From NCBI RefSeq assembly GCF_037095735.1, contig NZ_JBAWKD010000004.1, positions 248,001-312,000 on the forward strand: a stretch of DNA of 64,000 nt, read 5' to 3'. Shown here piece by piece: positions 34,613-43,256 of this stretch. The position numbers and the translations under genes were made by a program. Positions within the stretch are counted from its first letter, which is position 1; each line of letters opens with the position of its first letter. The stretch is from Frigidibacter sp037095735 (GTDB lineage: Bacteria; Pseudomonadota; Alphaproteobacteria; Rhodobacterales; Rhodobacteraceae). Below the pieces are notes generated by a model, which was given only the letters and a program-made list of their open reading frames with translations, had not been told where the DNA came from and made no database searches.

Positions 34613-35877
34613 CACGGCTCCCGGATCACCGCGGTGGCGCGCAGTTCGGCCATCCAGGCCTCGGCAAGCTGGGTCAGCTGCTCGCCTTCGAGCCGGCTCT
34701 TCAGCGCGGTGCGCGGCACGGTCGTGGTGTCCATCAGCTTGCCGCGCGAGCAGAGCATCAGGAAGACCAGCGCGTTGCCGCGGGTGAGGCCGGTCGAGGC
34801 CTCGCCGGCGTCGAGCCGCCCAAGTTCGGCGCGCAGGTCGGCCGGCAGGCTGGCCGAGGAGGCGGTGGCGAAGTTCAGCCGCTCGGCCGGCTGGCCCTTG
34901 TTGACCGCGTAGAGGTCGTCGCAGCTGGTGACGCGGGCGCGCAGCTTCTCGGCCTCGGCCAGCGCCTGCGGCGAGCGGCCGCCGGGGATCAGGTATTCGG
35001 CATAGCTGAGCGCCTCGACCCCCTCGGGCAGCAGGCCCTTCTCTTCGCGGCGCTCGTGCAGCAGGAACATCGCCCAGGTGCCGGGTCCGGCATGGATCGG
35101 GGCCGAGATCTGGCCGGGCTTCAGCCCGGCGACGGTGCCGCGGACTTCCGGCGGCAGGTTCTCGAGCGGCATCCATTCCAGCTTGCCGCTGTCGCCACGG
35201 CTTGCCGCCGAGGAATACTGGCGGGCCGAGGCCGCGAACTGCGCCGGGGTTTTGGTCAGCGTGGCCACGCGGTCGATCAGGGTCTTGGCGCGCGCGTCTT
35301 CGTCCTGGCCGCGGCGCACGATGATCTCGGACAGCAGCACGCGGGTGCCCGGGGGCATGTCGATCGGCTGGTCGATCTCGTGCGCGGCGCGGTCGACGTC
35401 GCGGTCGGTGACGGTGACCTGCGAGCGGAAGCGGGCGCGCACCGTGTCGCGCCACAGGATCTGCGCCGAGAGGAAGTCGCGGAAGGTCTGTTCGGCGACG
35501 CCGGCCTTGCCCAGCTCGGTCACGAACTGGTCGGCGGACATGTTCGCGCGCGAGGCGAACTGTTCCATCGCGGCCTGCAGCTCTTCGGGGTTGACCTTCA
35601 CGTCGCCCTGGGCCGCCGCCTGGGCGCGCAGGCGCTCGTCGATCAGCGCCTGGCGCGAGCCGGTGACAAGCTCGGGCGGGGCATTCAGCAGGGTCAGGAA
35701 CCGCTCGCGCTGCTGCAGCTCGAACACGGTGACGGCCGAGCCGTTGACATAGACGAGCGGCTGGAAGGTGCCCTGCGCCGCCACCGGGGCGGGTGCCGCC
35801 AGCGCCAGGACCGCGGCCAGCGCCAGGGCCGGAACCGCGGCGGTTAGGGTGCCCGCGAGGGAGAAGGTGTCACGCAT
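34612..35877 (-). CDS. surA: SurA periplasmic chaperone / peptidyl-prolyl isomerase
   Basis: 421 aa. Signal peptide (LTAAVPALALAAVLALAAPAPVAAQ). A SurA N-domain follows (VYVNGSAVTVFELQQRERFLTLLNAP, then the long helical region SRQALIDERLRAQAAAQGDVKV and FASRANMSADQFVTEL). One parvulin domain at about 165-275 (RVLLSEIIVRRG..., QYSSAASRGDSGKLEWMPLENLPPEV) and a C-terminal region end the protein. It escorts unfolded porins and LptD through the periplasm to the BAM complex. Placed directly after lptD, a key SurA client, and translationally coupled to pdxA. Confidence 0.93.
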   Translation of the reverse strand: MRDTFSLAGTLTAAVPALALAAVLALAAPAPVAAQGTFQPLVYVNGSAVTVFELQQRERFLTLLNAPPELVTGSRQALIDERLRAQAAAQGDVKVNPEELQAAMEQFASRANMSADQFVTELGKAGVAEQTFRDFLSAQILWRDTVRARFRSQVTVTDRDVDRAAHEIDQPIDMPPGTRVLLSEIIVRRGQDEDARAKTLIDRVATLTKTPAQFAASARQYSSAASRGDSGKLEWMPLENLPPEVRGTVAGLKPGQISAPIHAGPGTWAMFLLHERREEKGLLPEGVEALSYAEYLIPGGRSPQALAEAEKLRARVTSCDDLYAVNKGQPAERLNFATASSASLPADLRAELGRLDAGEASTGLTRGNALVFLMLCSRGKLMDTTTVPRTALKSRLEGEQLTQLAEAWMAELRATAVIREP

Positions 35878-35967
35878 CGGTTCGTCCTGCTCTGTCCTGT
35901 CGTGGCCCGGCTGCCTCCGGGCCTGTTGCGGGCGCCGTGCGGTGCCCGGGGTCTTGGTCCGCCGGCC

Positions 35968-38112
35968 TCAGCCGCTGCAGCGGCGCAGCGCCGCGTTGCC
36001 GCGGGTGTTGGCGCCGAAGCCCGCAAGCTCGACGCCGAGGTTGAAGCTCGTGGTCGGGCGCACAGTATCGGAGCTTGTGTAGCGGCGCGAGGCCGAAAGT
36101 TCGACCGTCACGCACTCGGTGAAATACTGCAGGCCGATCTTCGTCTTCGAGGCGCGGTTGGCCTCGAAGTCATAGCGGTTCTGCAGCGTCGTGCGCCAGC
36201 GGTCCGAGACGTCCCAGGCCGCATCGACGGCCAGTTCGGAAGTCGCGCCGTTGCGGCGTTCCTCGGCATCCTCGGCAAGCCAGGTGTAGCTGGTGCCGAG
36301 GTCGAGCTTGTCGCGGTTCCAGATCACCCGCAGCTCGTCGCGCGAGAAGTCCATCCCGTCCGACACCACCGCCCGGTTCGACACCGAGAAGCCCCAGTCG
36401 GCCGCATATTGCGTGAAGACCATCCAGTCCGAGGTGACGCCGTCGAGCCCGGTCGAGGTGCTGAACTGGTCCAGATCCTCGGAGCGGAACACCCGGCCGA
36501 AGGTCAGGTTGAAGGTCGAGCCGTTCATGTCCAGCCGGGTGACCCCGACGCCGAGGTTGGCGCGCAAGCCGCGTTCGTAGGCGTCGCTGCCCGGATAGCG
36601 GTCGAGCGAGAACAGGTTGCCCTCGTCGAACTCGACCAGGGTGCTGTCCTCGTTCGGCACCTCGGCGCCCGAGCGCGGGCTCCAGGCCAGCTGGGCGATC
36701 GGCTCGACCAGCCAGGACGAGCCGTCGGGCTCGGTCGCGGCGCGCAGGAAGGGCCAGCGCAGCTCGACCCCGAGGGTGCCGTAACCGCGGCTGATCGTGT
36801 CGTCATAGGTGCTGTCGTCGCCGATGCGGTAGATGTCGGCGGTCAGGTCGGCAAGGCTCGAGACGACCATGCCGTTCGACAGGACCCAGTTGCGCCGCCA
36901 GTCGCCGGTGATCGCGCTCGAGGCGACGTCGCGGCCGATCACGTCCTCGCCCGAGCTGCGGCGGTGGGTATGGGTGGTGAACTTCAGCCCGCCCTCGCCG
37001 CCCAGCAGGGCCGGGGCGAAGCGACGGTGCCAGAGCGTGTCGGTGACGACCGAGGGGATCGTCGCGTTCTTCTCGTTGTTGCGCAGCGTCTCGTAGTGGC
37101 GGACCGTGCCGAGGATGTATTCGTTGCGCCGCACCCGGCTGACCGCGACCGAATTCGTCAGCCGGTCGACGTCGTCGTAATAGCCGTAGTCCGACAGATA
37201 CGAGGCGTCCGAGGCATATTGCACCCCGAAGCTCAGCCGGTAGTCGGCGGGCAGGCGGAAGCTGCCCGATCCGAACAGGTAGCCGCGGGTGTCGCTTTCA
37301 AGGTCGTCGCGGGTGAAGGCGCCGTTGAACTCGACCGAGCCGCGGCGGAAGGCCTGGCGATAGCGCAGCTCGACCGTGCGGGTGCCGGCCGAGAGGTAGG
37401 GCGTCAGGGTGATGTCCTTGTCGGCCCCCAGCGGGATGAAATACGGCAGCTTGACCCCGGTGCCCAGCGAGGTGGTCGCGCGGATCGAGGGCGCGAGGAA
37501 GCCGCGGGCGCGTTCGACCGTCGGGTCGGGGGTGCGCAGGCGCGGCGTCCAGAACACCGGCACGCCGACGACGCGGAACTGCGCGTTCTCGTAGTAGATC
37601 TGCTTTTCCACGGTGTCATGGGTGACGCGGGTCGCGCGGATCTCCCACAGCGGCGTCGGGTTCGAGGCGCAGACCTCGCAGGATGAGGCGCGCACCCGCG
37701 TCGCGCGGGTGTAGCGGCTGTCGACGCGCGCCAGCTCGTTGGCCGAGATCTGCAGCTGGCGGTCCAGCACCATCCGCGCGCCCTTGAGGATGCCGTCGGA
37801 CATGTCGCGCGACAGGTCGCCCTCGTCGGCGAGGATGATCTCGCTGCCGTCGGCCTCGATCATCGTGATCGGGCCGTCGATGGCGATGCGCTCGCTGTCG
37901 GGATCGTAGACCACCTTGTCCGCCGACAGGCGGCGGCTGCCCTGGAAGACCTCGACATGGCCGGTCGCGGTCAGCTTGCCGTCGGGATCGACGAACACCG
38001 TGTCGGCGACCAGCGAGGCCGGGGCATCGCTGCCGCCGGTGTCCTGGGCATAGGCGGCGATGGCCGTGCCCAGCAGAAGCGCCGCAAGGGCGGAAAACGC
38101 GAAACGACGCAT
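35968..38112 (-). CDS. lptD: LPS-assembly protein LptD
   Basis: 714 aa from the ATG at 38110-38112. Signal peptide MRRFAFSALAALLLGTAIAA, then an OstA/LptA-like jellyroll (SLVADTVFVDPDGKLTATGHVEVFQGSRRLSADKVVYD) at about 30-140. A long beta-barrel follows (aromatic-rich strands, ending CVTVELSASRRYTSSDTVRPTTSFNLGVEL). Four cysteines are visible: a C-x2-C after the jellyroll (SSCEVC) and two near the C-terminus (TECV, RRCSG). This fits LptD's two interdomain disulfides. With LptE it inserts LPS into the outer leaflet. Overlaps the lptG stop by one base. The upstream frame stays open but belongs to lptG in another phase. Confidence 0.95.
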   Translation of the reverse strand: MRRFAFSALAALLLGTAIAAYAQDTGGSDAPASLVADTVFVDPDGKLTATGHVEVFQGSRRLSADKVVYDPDSERIAIDGPITMIEADGSEIILADEGDLSRDMSDGILKGARMVLDRQLQISANELARVDSRYTRATRVRASSCEVCASNPTPLWEIRATRVTHDTVEKQIYYENAQFRVVGVPVFWTPRLRTPDPTVERARGFLAPSIRATTSLGTGVKLPYFIPLGADKDITLTPYLSAGTRTVELRYRQAFRRGSVEFNGAFTRDDLESDTRGYLFGSGSFRLPADYRLSFGVQYASDASYLSDYGYYDDVDRLTNSVAVSRVRRNEYILGTVRHYETLRNNEKNATIPSVVTDTLWHRRFAPALLGGEGGLKFTTHTHRRSSGEDVIGRDVASSAITGDWRRNWVLSNGMVVSSLADLTADIYRIGDDSTYDDTISRGYGTLGVELRWPFLRAATEPDGSSWLVEPIAQLAWSPRSGAEVPNEDSTLVEFDEGNLFSLDRYPGSDAYERGLRANLGVGVTRLDMNGSTFNLTFGRVFRSEDLDQFSTSTGLDGVTSDWMVFTQYAADWGFSVSNRAVVSDGMDFSRDELRVIWNRDKLDLGTSYTWLAEDAEERRNGATSELAVDAAWDVSDRWRTTLQNRYDFEANRASKTKIGLQYFTECVTVELSASRRYTSSDTVRPTTSFNLGVELAGFGANTRGNAALRRCSG

Positions 38113-39203
38113 CAGCCGTCCTCCAGGTGAAGCAGCAGACCGAGCGAGAGCAGCACCGCGGCGAGCGGCGGGCTCCAGGCCGCCAGCGTCACCGGGATCT
38201 GCCCGTTCTCGCCCAGCACCTGCGCGAAATTGCGCAGGAAGAAGATCGCGAAGCCGGCACCCACGGCCAGCAGCACCAGCATGCCGGTGCCGCCGAAGCG
38301 GGCGTGGCGCATGGTGAAGCCCGCGCCCAGCAGCACCATCGCCGACAGCAGCAGCGGCAGCGCCAGTTCCATCTGGAACCAGACGGCGTGGCGGCGGGTC
38401 GAGAAGCCGGCATCGGCCAGCCCCTGGATGAAGCCCGGCAGCTGCCAGATGCCGATCTCGGACGGGGCGCCGAAGCTGTCGCGGATGCCCGAGGCGGTCA
38501 GCGGCGAGGGGATCACCAGCGAGGGCACCACCTTGGCGTCCCGTTCCGGGTTGTCGCTGGTCAGGTCCCATTCCTTGACGTCGGTCAGCTGCCAGGCCCC
38601 GTTCGCCAGCACCGCGCGCGCCGCGTCGACGCGCTTGATCGGGCCGGCATCGGGCGAGAAGGCGAGGAAGGTCGCCCCCTTCAGCTCGGTTCCGTCGCTG
38701 TTCGAGCGGGTGGCATGGATCACCGACTGTCCCTCGGGGCCGCCCTGACGCAGCCAGAGCCCTTCCGAGGTGATCGACAGGGCCGAGCGGTCCTGACCGC
38801 TGTAGCGCGCGGACAGGATGTCGGCCTGGCGCTGGGTGGCGGCGACGATCGGGTTGCCAAAGCTGACCGCGACCAGCCCCAGCAGGAAGGCGGTCGCGAC
38901 CGGCGGCACCAGCGCGCGAAGCGCCGAGCGGCCCGAGGCGCGGATCACCACCAGTTCCGACGAGCGGGCGAGCGCGAGGCAGAGCGCGATCGAGGCCAGG
39001 ATCATCACCAGCGGCAGGATCCGGTAGATCCCCGCCGGCGCGTCGAGCGCGGCCAGATGCGCGGCGCCCGACAGCCCGATGTCGACGCCGAAGTCGCGCA
39101 CCTTCTCGATCATGTCGATCAGGAACAGGATCGCGAGGAAGACGGCGAAGACCCCGAGGAAGATCTTCAGGAAGCGCTTGGCGATGTAAAGCGACAGGGT
39201 CAT
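38112..39203 (-). CDS. lptG: LPS export ABC transporter permease LptG
   Basis: 363 aa from the ATG at 39201-39203 (MTLSLYIAKRFLKIFLGVFA). YjgP/YjgQ fold: three N-terminal membrane helices (VFLAILFLIDMIEKV, YRILPLVMILASIALCLAL, ATAFLLGLVAVSF), a periplasmic beta-jellyroll at about 130-270 and three C-terminal helices (ALPLLLSAMVLLGAGFTM, GMLVLLAVGAGFAIFFLRNFAQVLG, AVLLSLGLLLHLE). Forms the LptB2FG complex, which pulls LPS from the inner membrane. ATGA overlap with lptF upstream, TGATG with lptD downstream. Confidence 0.95.
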   Translation of the reverse strand: MTLSLYIAKRFLKIFLGVFAVFLAILFLIDMIEKVRDFGVDIGLSGAAHLAALDAPAGIYRILPLVMILASIALCLALARSSELVVIRASGRSALRALVPPVATAFLLGLVAVSFGNPIVAATQRQADILSARYSGQDRSALSITSEGLWLRQGGPEGQSVIHATRSNSDGTELKGATFLAFSPDAGPIKRVDAARAVLANGAWQLTDVKEWDLTSDNPERDAKVVPSLVIPSPLTASGIRDSFGAPSEIGIWQLPGFIQGLADAGFSTRRHAVWFQMELALPLLLSAMVLLGAGFTMRHARFGGTGMLVLLAVGAGFAIFFLRNFAQVLGENGQIPVTLAAWSPPLAAVLLSLGLLLHLEDG

Positions 39204-40336
39204 GCCGTGGCCCCCTGCGCGGGCGCTGCCATCGCCGGCACCCGGCGCGGCCGCCCGGCCCACCACAGCAGCAGGCAGTCGATCACCGCGCCCACCAGCA
39301 CCGGCAGGTAGACGGCAGCGGCCAGACCGTCCTCCTTGTCGGCCAGCTGCGTGCCGACATTGGCCGCCAGCTGCACGAGGATCGCCAGCAGCACGGACAG
39401 GCCGATGGTGCGGGCATTGCCGAAGCGGCTGAAGCCCGCGGTCAGCATCGTGGCCACGCCCAGCACTGCCAGCGCCGCCGCGGTCAGCGGCTGGGCGATG
39501 CGGCTTTGCGCCTCGACCCGGAATTCGTGCACCGTCGATTCCGTCAGCGCGAGATCGGCCGGATCCTCGGCCACCAGCCGCATCGTCGACAACTCGCGGA
39601 TGTCGATGGTGCCGCGCTCGGTCTGGGTGATCAGCGCGCCGATGTCATAGGTGAAATCGGTGAAATGCGTGACCGCCAGCCGCCGGTTGTCGGGGCTGTA
39701 GGTCTGGGCCATGCCCTCGAACATGATCAGCTTCGGGCCGGTGTCGTCGCGGGCCAGCAGCGCGCGCTTGCCGAAATACGAGGTGCGGCTGGCCGGGTCG
39801 CGCGCGTCCGAGATGTAGACGTCATGCAGCTGCCCGTCGGTCGCGACCTCGCGGATATAGATGGTGATGCCCTTGGCGGGGTGCTGGAAGCTGCCCTCGA
39901 CCAGCAGCTTCGCGGTGGCGTCGTTGGCGATCTGGAAGCGTTGCGTCGCCAGCTCGCCCCGGGTCGCGGGCACCAGCACATGGGTCAGCACCAGCAGCAG
40001 CGCCGCCACGATCGCGCCGAAATAGACCGCCGGCCGCGCCATCCGCCAGGGCGAGAAGCCGGTGGCCTGCATCACCGTCAGCTCGCTTTCCGCCGACAGC
40101 CGGTTGGTGACATAGACCGCGGCGACGAAGGCCGCGACCGGCAGCACGAGGCGGATCACGTTGGGAAGGGTCAGCGCCGAGAAGCGCACGAAGACCATCG
40201 CCGACTGCCCGTCCGAGATCAGCTGCTCGAACAGCGCGACGGCCTGGTTGATCCAATAGATCGACACGAGGATCAGCGCGAAGAAGCCGAACAGCGCCAT
40301 CAGCTGCGACAGCATGTATCTGTCGAATCTCGCCAC
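39200..40336 (-). CDS. lptF: LPS export ABC transporter permease LptF
   Basis: 378 aa, GTG start at 40334-40336, kept because MARFDRYMLSQLMALFGFFA is the conserved family beginning. Layout is like LptG: helices near 12-35, 55-80 (RLVLPVAAFVAAVYVTN) and 100-125, then a periplasmic jellyroll (GITIYIREVATDGQLHDVYISDARDPASRTSYFGKRALLA) and three final helices. Partner of LptG and LptB, the latter not in the window. First gene of the coupled run lptF-lptG-lptD-surA-pdxA. Divergent from pepA, with about 200 bases holding both promoters. Confidence 0.95.
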   Translation of the reverse strand: MARFDRYMLSQLMALFGFFALILVSIYWINQAVALFEQLISDGQSAMVFVRFSALTLPNVIRLVLPVAAFVAAVYVTNRLSAESELTVMQATGFSPWRMARPAVYFGAIVAALLLVLTHVLVPATRGELATQRFQIANDATAKLLVEGSFQHPAKGITIYIREVATDGQLHDVYISDARDPASRTSYFGKRALLARDDTGPKLIMFEGMAQTYSPDNRRLAVTHFTDFTYDIGALITQTERGTIDIRELSTMRLVAEDPADLALTESTVHEFRVEAQSRIAQPLTAAALAVLGVATMLTAGFSRFGNARTIGLSVLLAILVQLAANVGTQLADKEDGLAAAVYLPVLVGAVIDCLLLWWAGRPRRVPAMAAPAQGATA

Positions 40337-40533
40337 GGCCCGTCCTCTGCTGCCCCTAGAGTGTTTTTTCCCTTGCTAGCCGAAACCGGCGCGGGGGAAA
40401 ACTGCTATCTGGCCATGCCCGGGCCGAGCGGCTAGGGTCCCCGGCGCCGGACCGCCTATGGCCCGGCCCCGAGGCGGGCGCGCCGGTCGCGTCCCCCTCC
40501 ACGCCTGACAGATCCCAGCCCCGAGGTGCGCCC

Positions 40534-42006
40534 ATGACCGTTCCGCCCGCCATTTCCTTCCGCGAGGCCGAAGCCCTCGATCTCGCCGCGGTCACCGGGC
40601 GCATCGCGGTCTTCCTGCCCGAGGGTGGCGCGCTCGACCCGCTGGCCCGCAAGCTCGACCGGCTGATGAAGGGCGCGCTTGCGCGCTTCGCCGCCTCGCC
40701 GGCCTTCGCCAAGCTGGGCAATGGCGACGCGGCGGATCTTGGCTGGCCCGCGGGGCTGGCGGCAGAGGCGGTGCAGGTGATCCGGCTCGACCGCAAGGCC
40801 GAGGTGGCGGCGGCGCGCAAGGCCGGGGCCGCGATCGGCCGCAGCCTTGGCGCGGGCGGCGCCACGGTGCTGGCCGGCGCGCATCCGCGCGCGGCGGAGA
40901 TCTCGTTCGGCTGCGCGCTGCGGGCCTATGATTTCGACATCTACAAGTCGGGCGAGAAGACCGCGCCGGGCGCCGTGACCTTCGTCACCGCCAAGCCCGA
41001 GGCGGTGGCCGAGGCCGCGCGCCCGCTGGCCGCGCTGGCCGAGGGCGTGTTCTTTACCCGCGATCTGACCAACGAACCCGCCAACGTGCTGACCACCTAC
41101 GATTTCGCCGCGCGGCTGGCCGCGATGGGCGAGCTGGGGCTCGAGGTCGAGATCCTCGAGGAGGAGGAGCTCGAGAAGCTGGGCATGCGCGCGCTTCTGG
41201 GCGTTGGGCAGGGCTCGGAAAGCCCCTCGAAGGTCGTGGTGATGCAGTGGAAGGGCGGGCCCGAGGGCGAGGCGCCGCTGGCGCTGGTCGGCAAGGGCGT
41301 CGTGTTCGACACCGGCGGGATCTCGATAAAGTCCGCCGCCGGCATGGAAGAGATGACGATGGACATGGGCGGCGCCGGGGTCGTGGCGGGCGTGATGCGC
41401 ACGCTCGCCCTGCGCAAGGCGCGCGCGAATGTCGTGGGTCTGGTGGGCCTTGTCGAGAACATGCCCGACGGCCGCGCGCAGCGCCCGGGCGACATCGTGA
41501 CCTCGATGAAGGGCGACACGATCGAGGTGATCAACACCGATGCCGAGGGGCGGCTCGTGCTGGCCGACGTGCTCTGGTATACGCAGGAACGCTTCAAGCC
41601 CTCGGGCATCGTCGATCTGGCCACCCTGACCGGCGCGATCATCGTGGCGCTGGGGCACGAGAACGCGGGCGTCTTCTCGAATGACGACGCCTTCGCGGGG
41701 GCCTTCCTCGCCGCGGCCAAAGCCGAGGGCGAGGGCGCCTGGCGGATGCCGATGGGGCCGGCCTATGACGCGAAGATCAAGTCGCGGCTCGCCGACATCA
41801 AGAACAGTGCCGGCCGCCCCGCGGGCTCGATCACCGCGGCGCAGTTCCTTGGGCGCTTCATCGCCGAGGGCATGCCCTGGATCCATCTCGACATCGCCGG
41901 CGTGGCCCTGCCGACCGGCGAGACGACGCTGGCCCCGAAGGGCGCCACCGGCTGGGGCGTGATGGCGCTGAACCGGCTGATCGCCGACGGCTACGAGCGG
42001 GGCTGA
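40534..42006 (+). CDS. pepA: Leucyl aminopeptidase (M17)
   Basis: 490 aa. The M17 signature NTDAEGRLVLADVL lies near 330, and metal-binding KGVVFDTGGISIKSAAGMEEMTMDMGGAG near 255-285 holds the catalytic Lys and Asp ligands. The N-terminal Macro-like domain is divergent, as usual. It forms a hexameric Zn/Mn enzyme that trims N-terminal residues. Some PepA proteins also bind DNA. GAGGTG ribosome site seven bases upstream of the ATG at 40534. Followed by holC with a one-base overlap. The pepA-holC pairing is common, and lptF/lptG divergent from pepA is a conserved neighbourhood also in E. coli. Confidence 0.96.
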   Translation: MTVPPAISFREAEALDLAAVTGRIAVFLPEGGALDPLARKLDRLMKGALARFAASPAFAKLGNGDAADLGWPAGLAAEAVQVIRLDRKAEVAAARKAGAAIGRSLGAGGATVLAGAHPRAAEISFGCALRAYDFDIYKSGEKTAPGAVTFVTAKPEAVAEAARPLAALAEGVFFTRDLTNEPANVLTTYDFAARLAAMGELGLEVEILEEEELEKLGMRALLGVGQGSESPSKVVVMQWKGGPEGEAPLALVGKGVVFDTGGISIKSAAGMEEMTMDMGGAGVVAGVMRTLALRKARANVVGLVGLVENMPDGRAQRPGDIVTSMKGDTIEVINTDAEGRLVLADVLWYTQERFKPSGIVDLATLTGAIIVALGHENAGVFSNDDAFAGAFLAAAKAEGEGAWRMPMGPAYDAKIKSRLADIKNSAGRPAGSITAAQFLGRFIAEGMPWIHLDIAGVALPTGETTLAPKGATGWGVMALNRLIADGYERG

Positions 42007-42461
42007 TGCCCGCGCTGTTCTACCACCTGACCCACTCGGCGCTCGAGGACACGGTCGAGACGATCCTGTCGCGCGCGCTGGCCCAGGACTGGCGCGTGGT
42101 GCTGCGCTGTCCCGACGCGCGGCTGGCGGCGCGGCTGGACGAGCAGCTGTGGACGCGCGAGGCGGCTGGCTTCCTGCCGCATGGCCGCGCGGGCGGGCCG
42201 CACGACGCGTTGCAGCCGGTGCTGATCACCGAGGGCGCGACCGATGCTGGGCCCGCCCAAGCGCTGATGGCGGTGGGCGGGGCCGAGGTCGACCCGGCCG
42301 AGATCGCTGCGCATGAGCGGGTCTGGATCCTGTTCGACGGCCTTGATCGCGAGGCGCTGAGCCGGGCGCGCGACCAGTGGCGGGCCCTGACCGGCGCCGG
42401 GGCCGCGGCCCAGTACTGGAGCGAAGAGGGCGGGCGCTGGGAGAAGAAGACCGAGCGCTGA
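42006..42461 (+). CDS. holC: DNA polymerase III chi subunit
   Basis: 151 aa. Start MPALFYHLTHSALEDTVETI matches the HolC beginning (FYxL...). DWRVVLRCPDARLAARLDEQLWT, LPHGRAG and ILFDGLDREALSRARDQWRAL are the family blocks. Chi links the clamp loader (through psi) to SSB on the lagging strand. Proteobacteria outside the enterics often lack psi, so how chi attaches here is unclear. TGATG overlap with pepA gives coupled translation. Two copies of the dispersed hairpin element follow directly. Confidence 0.93.
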   Translation: MPALFYHLTHSALEDTVETILSRALAQDWRVVLRCPDARLAARLDEQLWTREAAGFLPHGRAGGPHDALQPVLITEGATDAGPAQALMAVGGAEVDPAEIAAHERVWILFDGLDREALSRARDQWRALTGAGAAAQYWSEEGGRWEKKTER

Positions 42462-42462
42462 G

Positions 42463-42580
42463 AGGGGGCGCTGCCCCCTCGCCCCCGGGATATTTCGGCC
42501 AGTGCGAAAGAGGAAAGAGGGGGCTCTGCCCCCGCCCGTGCCGGGCTCCCCCGGAGTATTTCGACCAAGCCGAAAAGGGG
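42463..42580 (+). repeat. Dispersed hairpin/ATATTT element, copies 3 and 4 in tandem
   Basis: Copy 3 (42463-42513): AGGGGGCGCTGCCCCCT hairpin, CGCCCCCGGGATATTTCGGC, CAGTGCGAAAGAGG. Copy 4 (42515-42580): AGGGGGCTCTGCCCCC hairpin, GCCGGGCTCCCCCGGAGTAT, TTCGACCAAGCCGAAAAGGGG. Both follow the holC stop, reading in the direction of holC, before the convergent SDR gene. Confidence 0.8.
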
Positions 42581-42590
42581 AGGCGGCGCC

Positions 42591-43256
42591 TCAGAGGCCG
42601 GCGGCGGTCAGCAGGCGCGCGGCCTCGTCCCGGCAGGGGGCGAGGGGGGCGCGGTCCTCTCCGGGGAAGAAGCGGGCGCGGATCGCGGTGGGCATCGGCG
42701 CGGGCGTCGCGGTGAGGACGCGGGGGCCGATCTTCGCGGTCTCCTGCTCCCAGGCGCGCCAGAGCGCCATCTGCCCGGCTTTCGTCGCGCCGTAAGCCCC
42801 CGAGAAGCGGGTGCCGGCCATCGGGTCGTCGAAGCCGATCGCGGTGCCGCCCGAGGCGCGCAGAACGGGTTCCAGCACCGAGATCAGATGCGCGGTCGCG
42901 GTGATGTTGCAGGCAAGGCTCTTGGCCAGGTCCTTGCCGTCGACATGGCCGGCAGGCGTCAGCGGGGCGGCATGGATCGCCGTATGCGCCCAGAGCCCGA
43001 GGCCGCCCCAGCGCGCGGTCAGCGAGGCGGCGAGATGGGTCATCGCGCCCGGTTCGGTCACGTCCATCGGCGCCAGCGTCGCGCTGCCGCCGGCGGCGCG
43101 GATCCGGTCGTCAAGTTCCTCGAGCGCGCCGGTGGTGCGGGCGACGGCCAGCACATGCCAGCCGCGCGCGGCAAGGGCTTCGGCCAGGGCCGCCCCGAGC
43201 CCACGCGAGGCGCCGGTGACGAGAGCGAGACGGGGGGGAGCGGCGGTATCGGTCAT
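42591..43256 (-). CDS. Short-chain dehydrogenase/reductase (SDR)
   Basis: 221 aa from ATG 43254-43256 (MTDTAAPPRLALVTGASRGLG). An ATG four codons earlier (43268) is possible. N-terminal TGASRGLGAALAEAL binds NAD(P). The usual NNAG reads HTAI (AHTAIHAAPL), the catalytic S-Y-K set appears as GFDDPMAGTRFSGAYGATKAGQMAL (Y-x3-K), and the C-terminal half is short. Substrate unknown. It ends 10 bases after the dispersed elements and has ~660 bases of repeat DNA upstream. Confidence 0.88.
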   Translation of the reverse strand: MTDTAAPPRLALVTGASRGLGAALAEALAARGWHVLAVARTTGALEELDDRIRAAGGSATLAPMDVTEPGAMTHLAASLTARWGGLGLWAHTAIHAAPLTPAGHVDGKDLAKSLACNITATAHLISVLEPVLRASGGTAIGFDDPMAGTRFSGAYGATKAGQMALWRAWEQETAKIGPRVLTATPAPMPTAIRARFFPGEDRAPLAPCRDEAARLLTAAGL

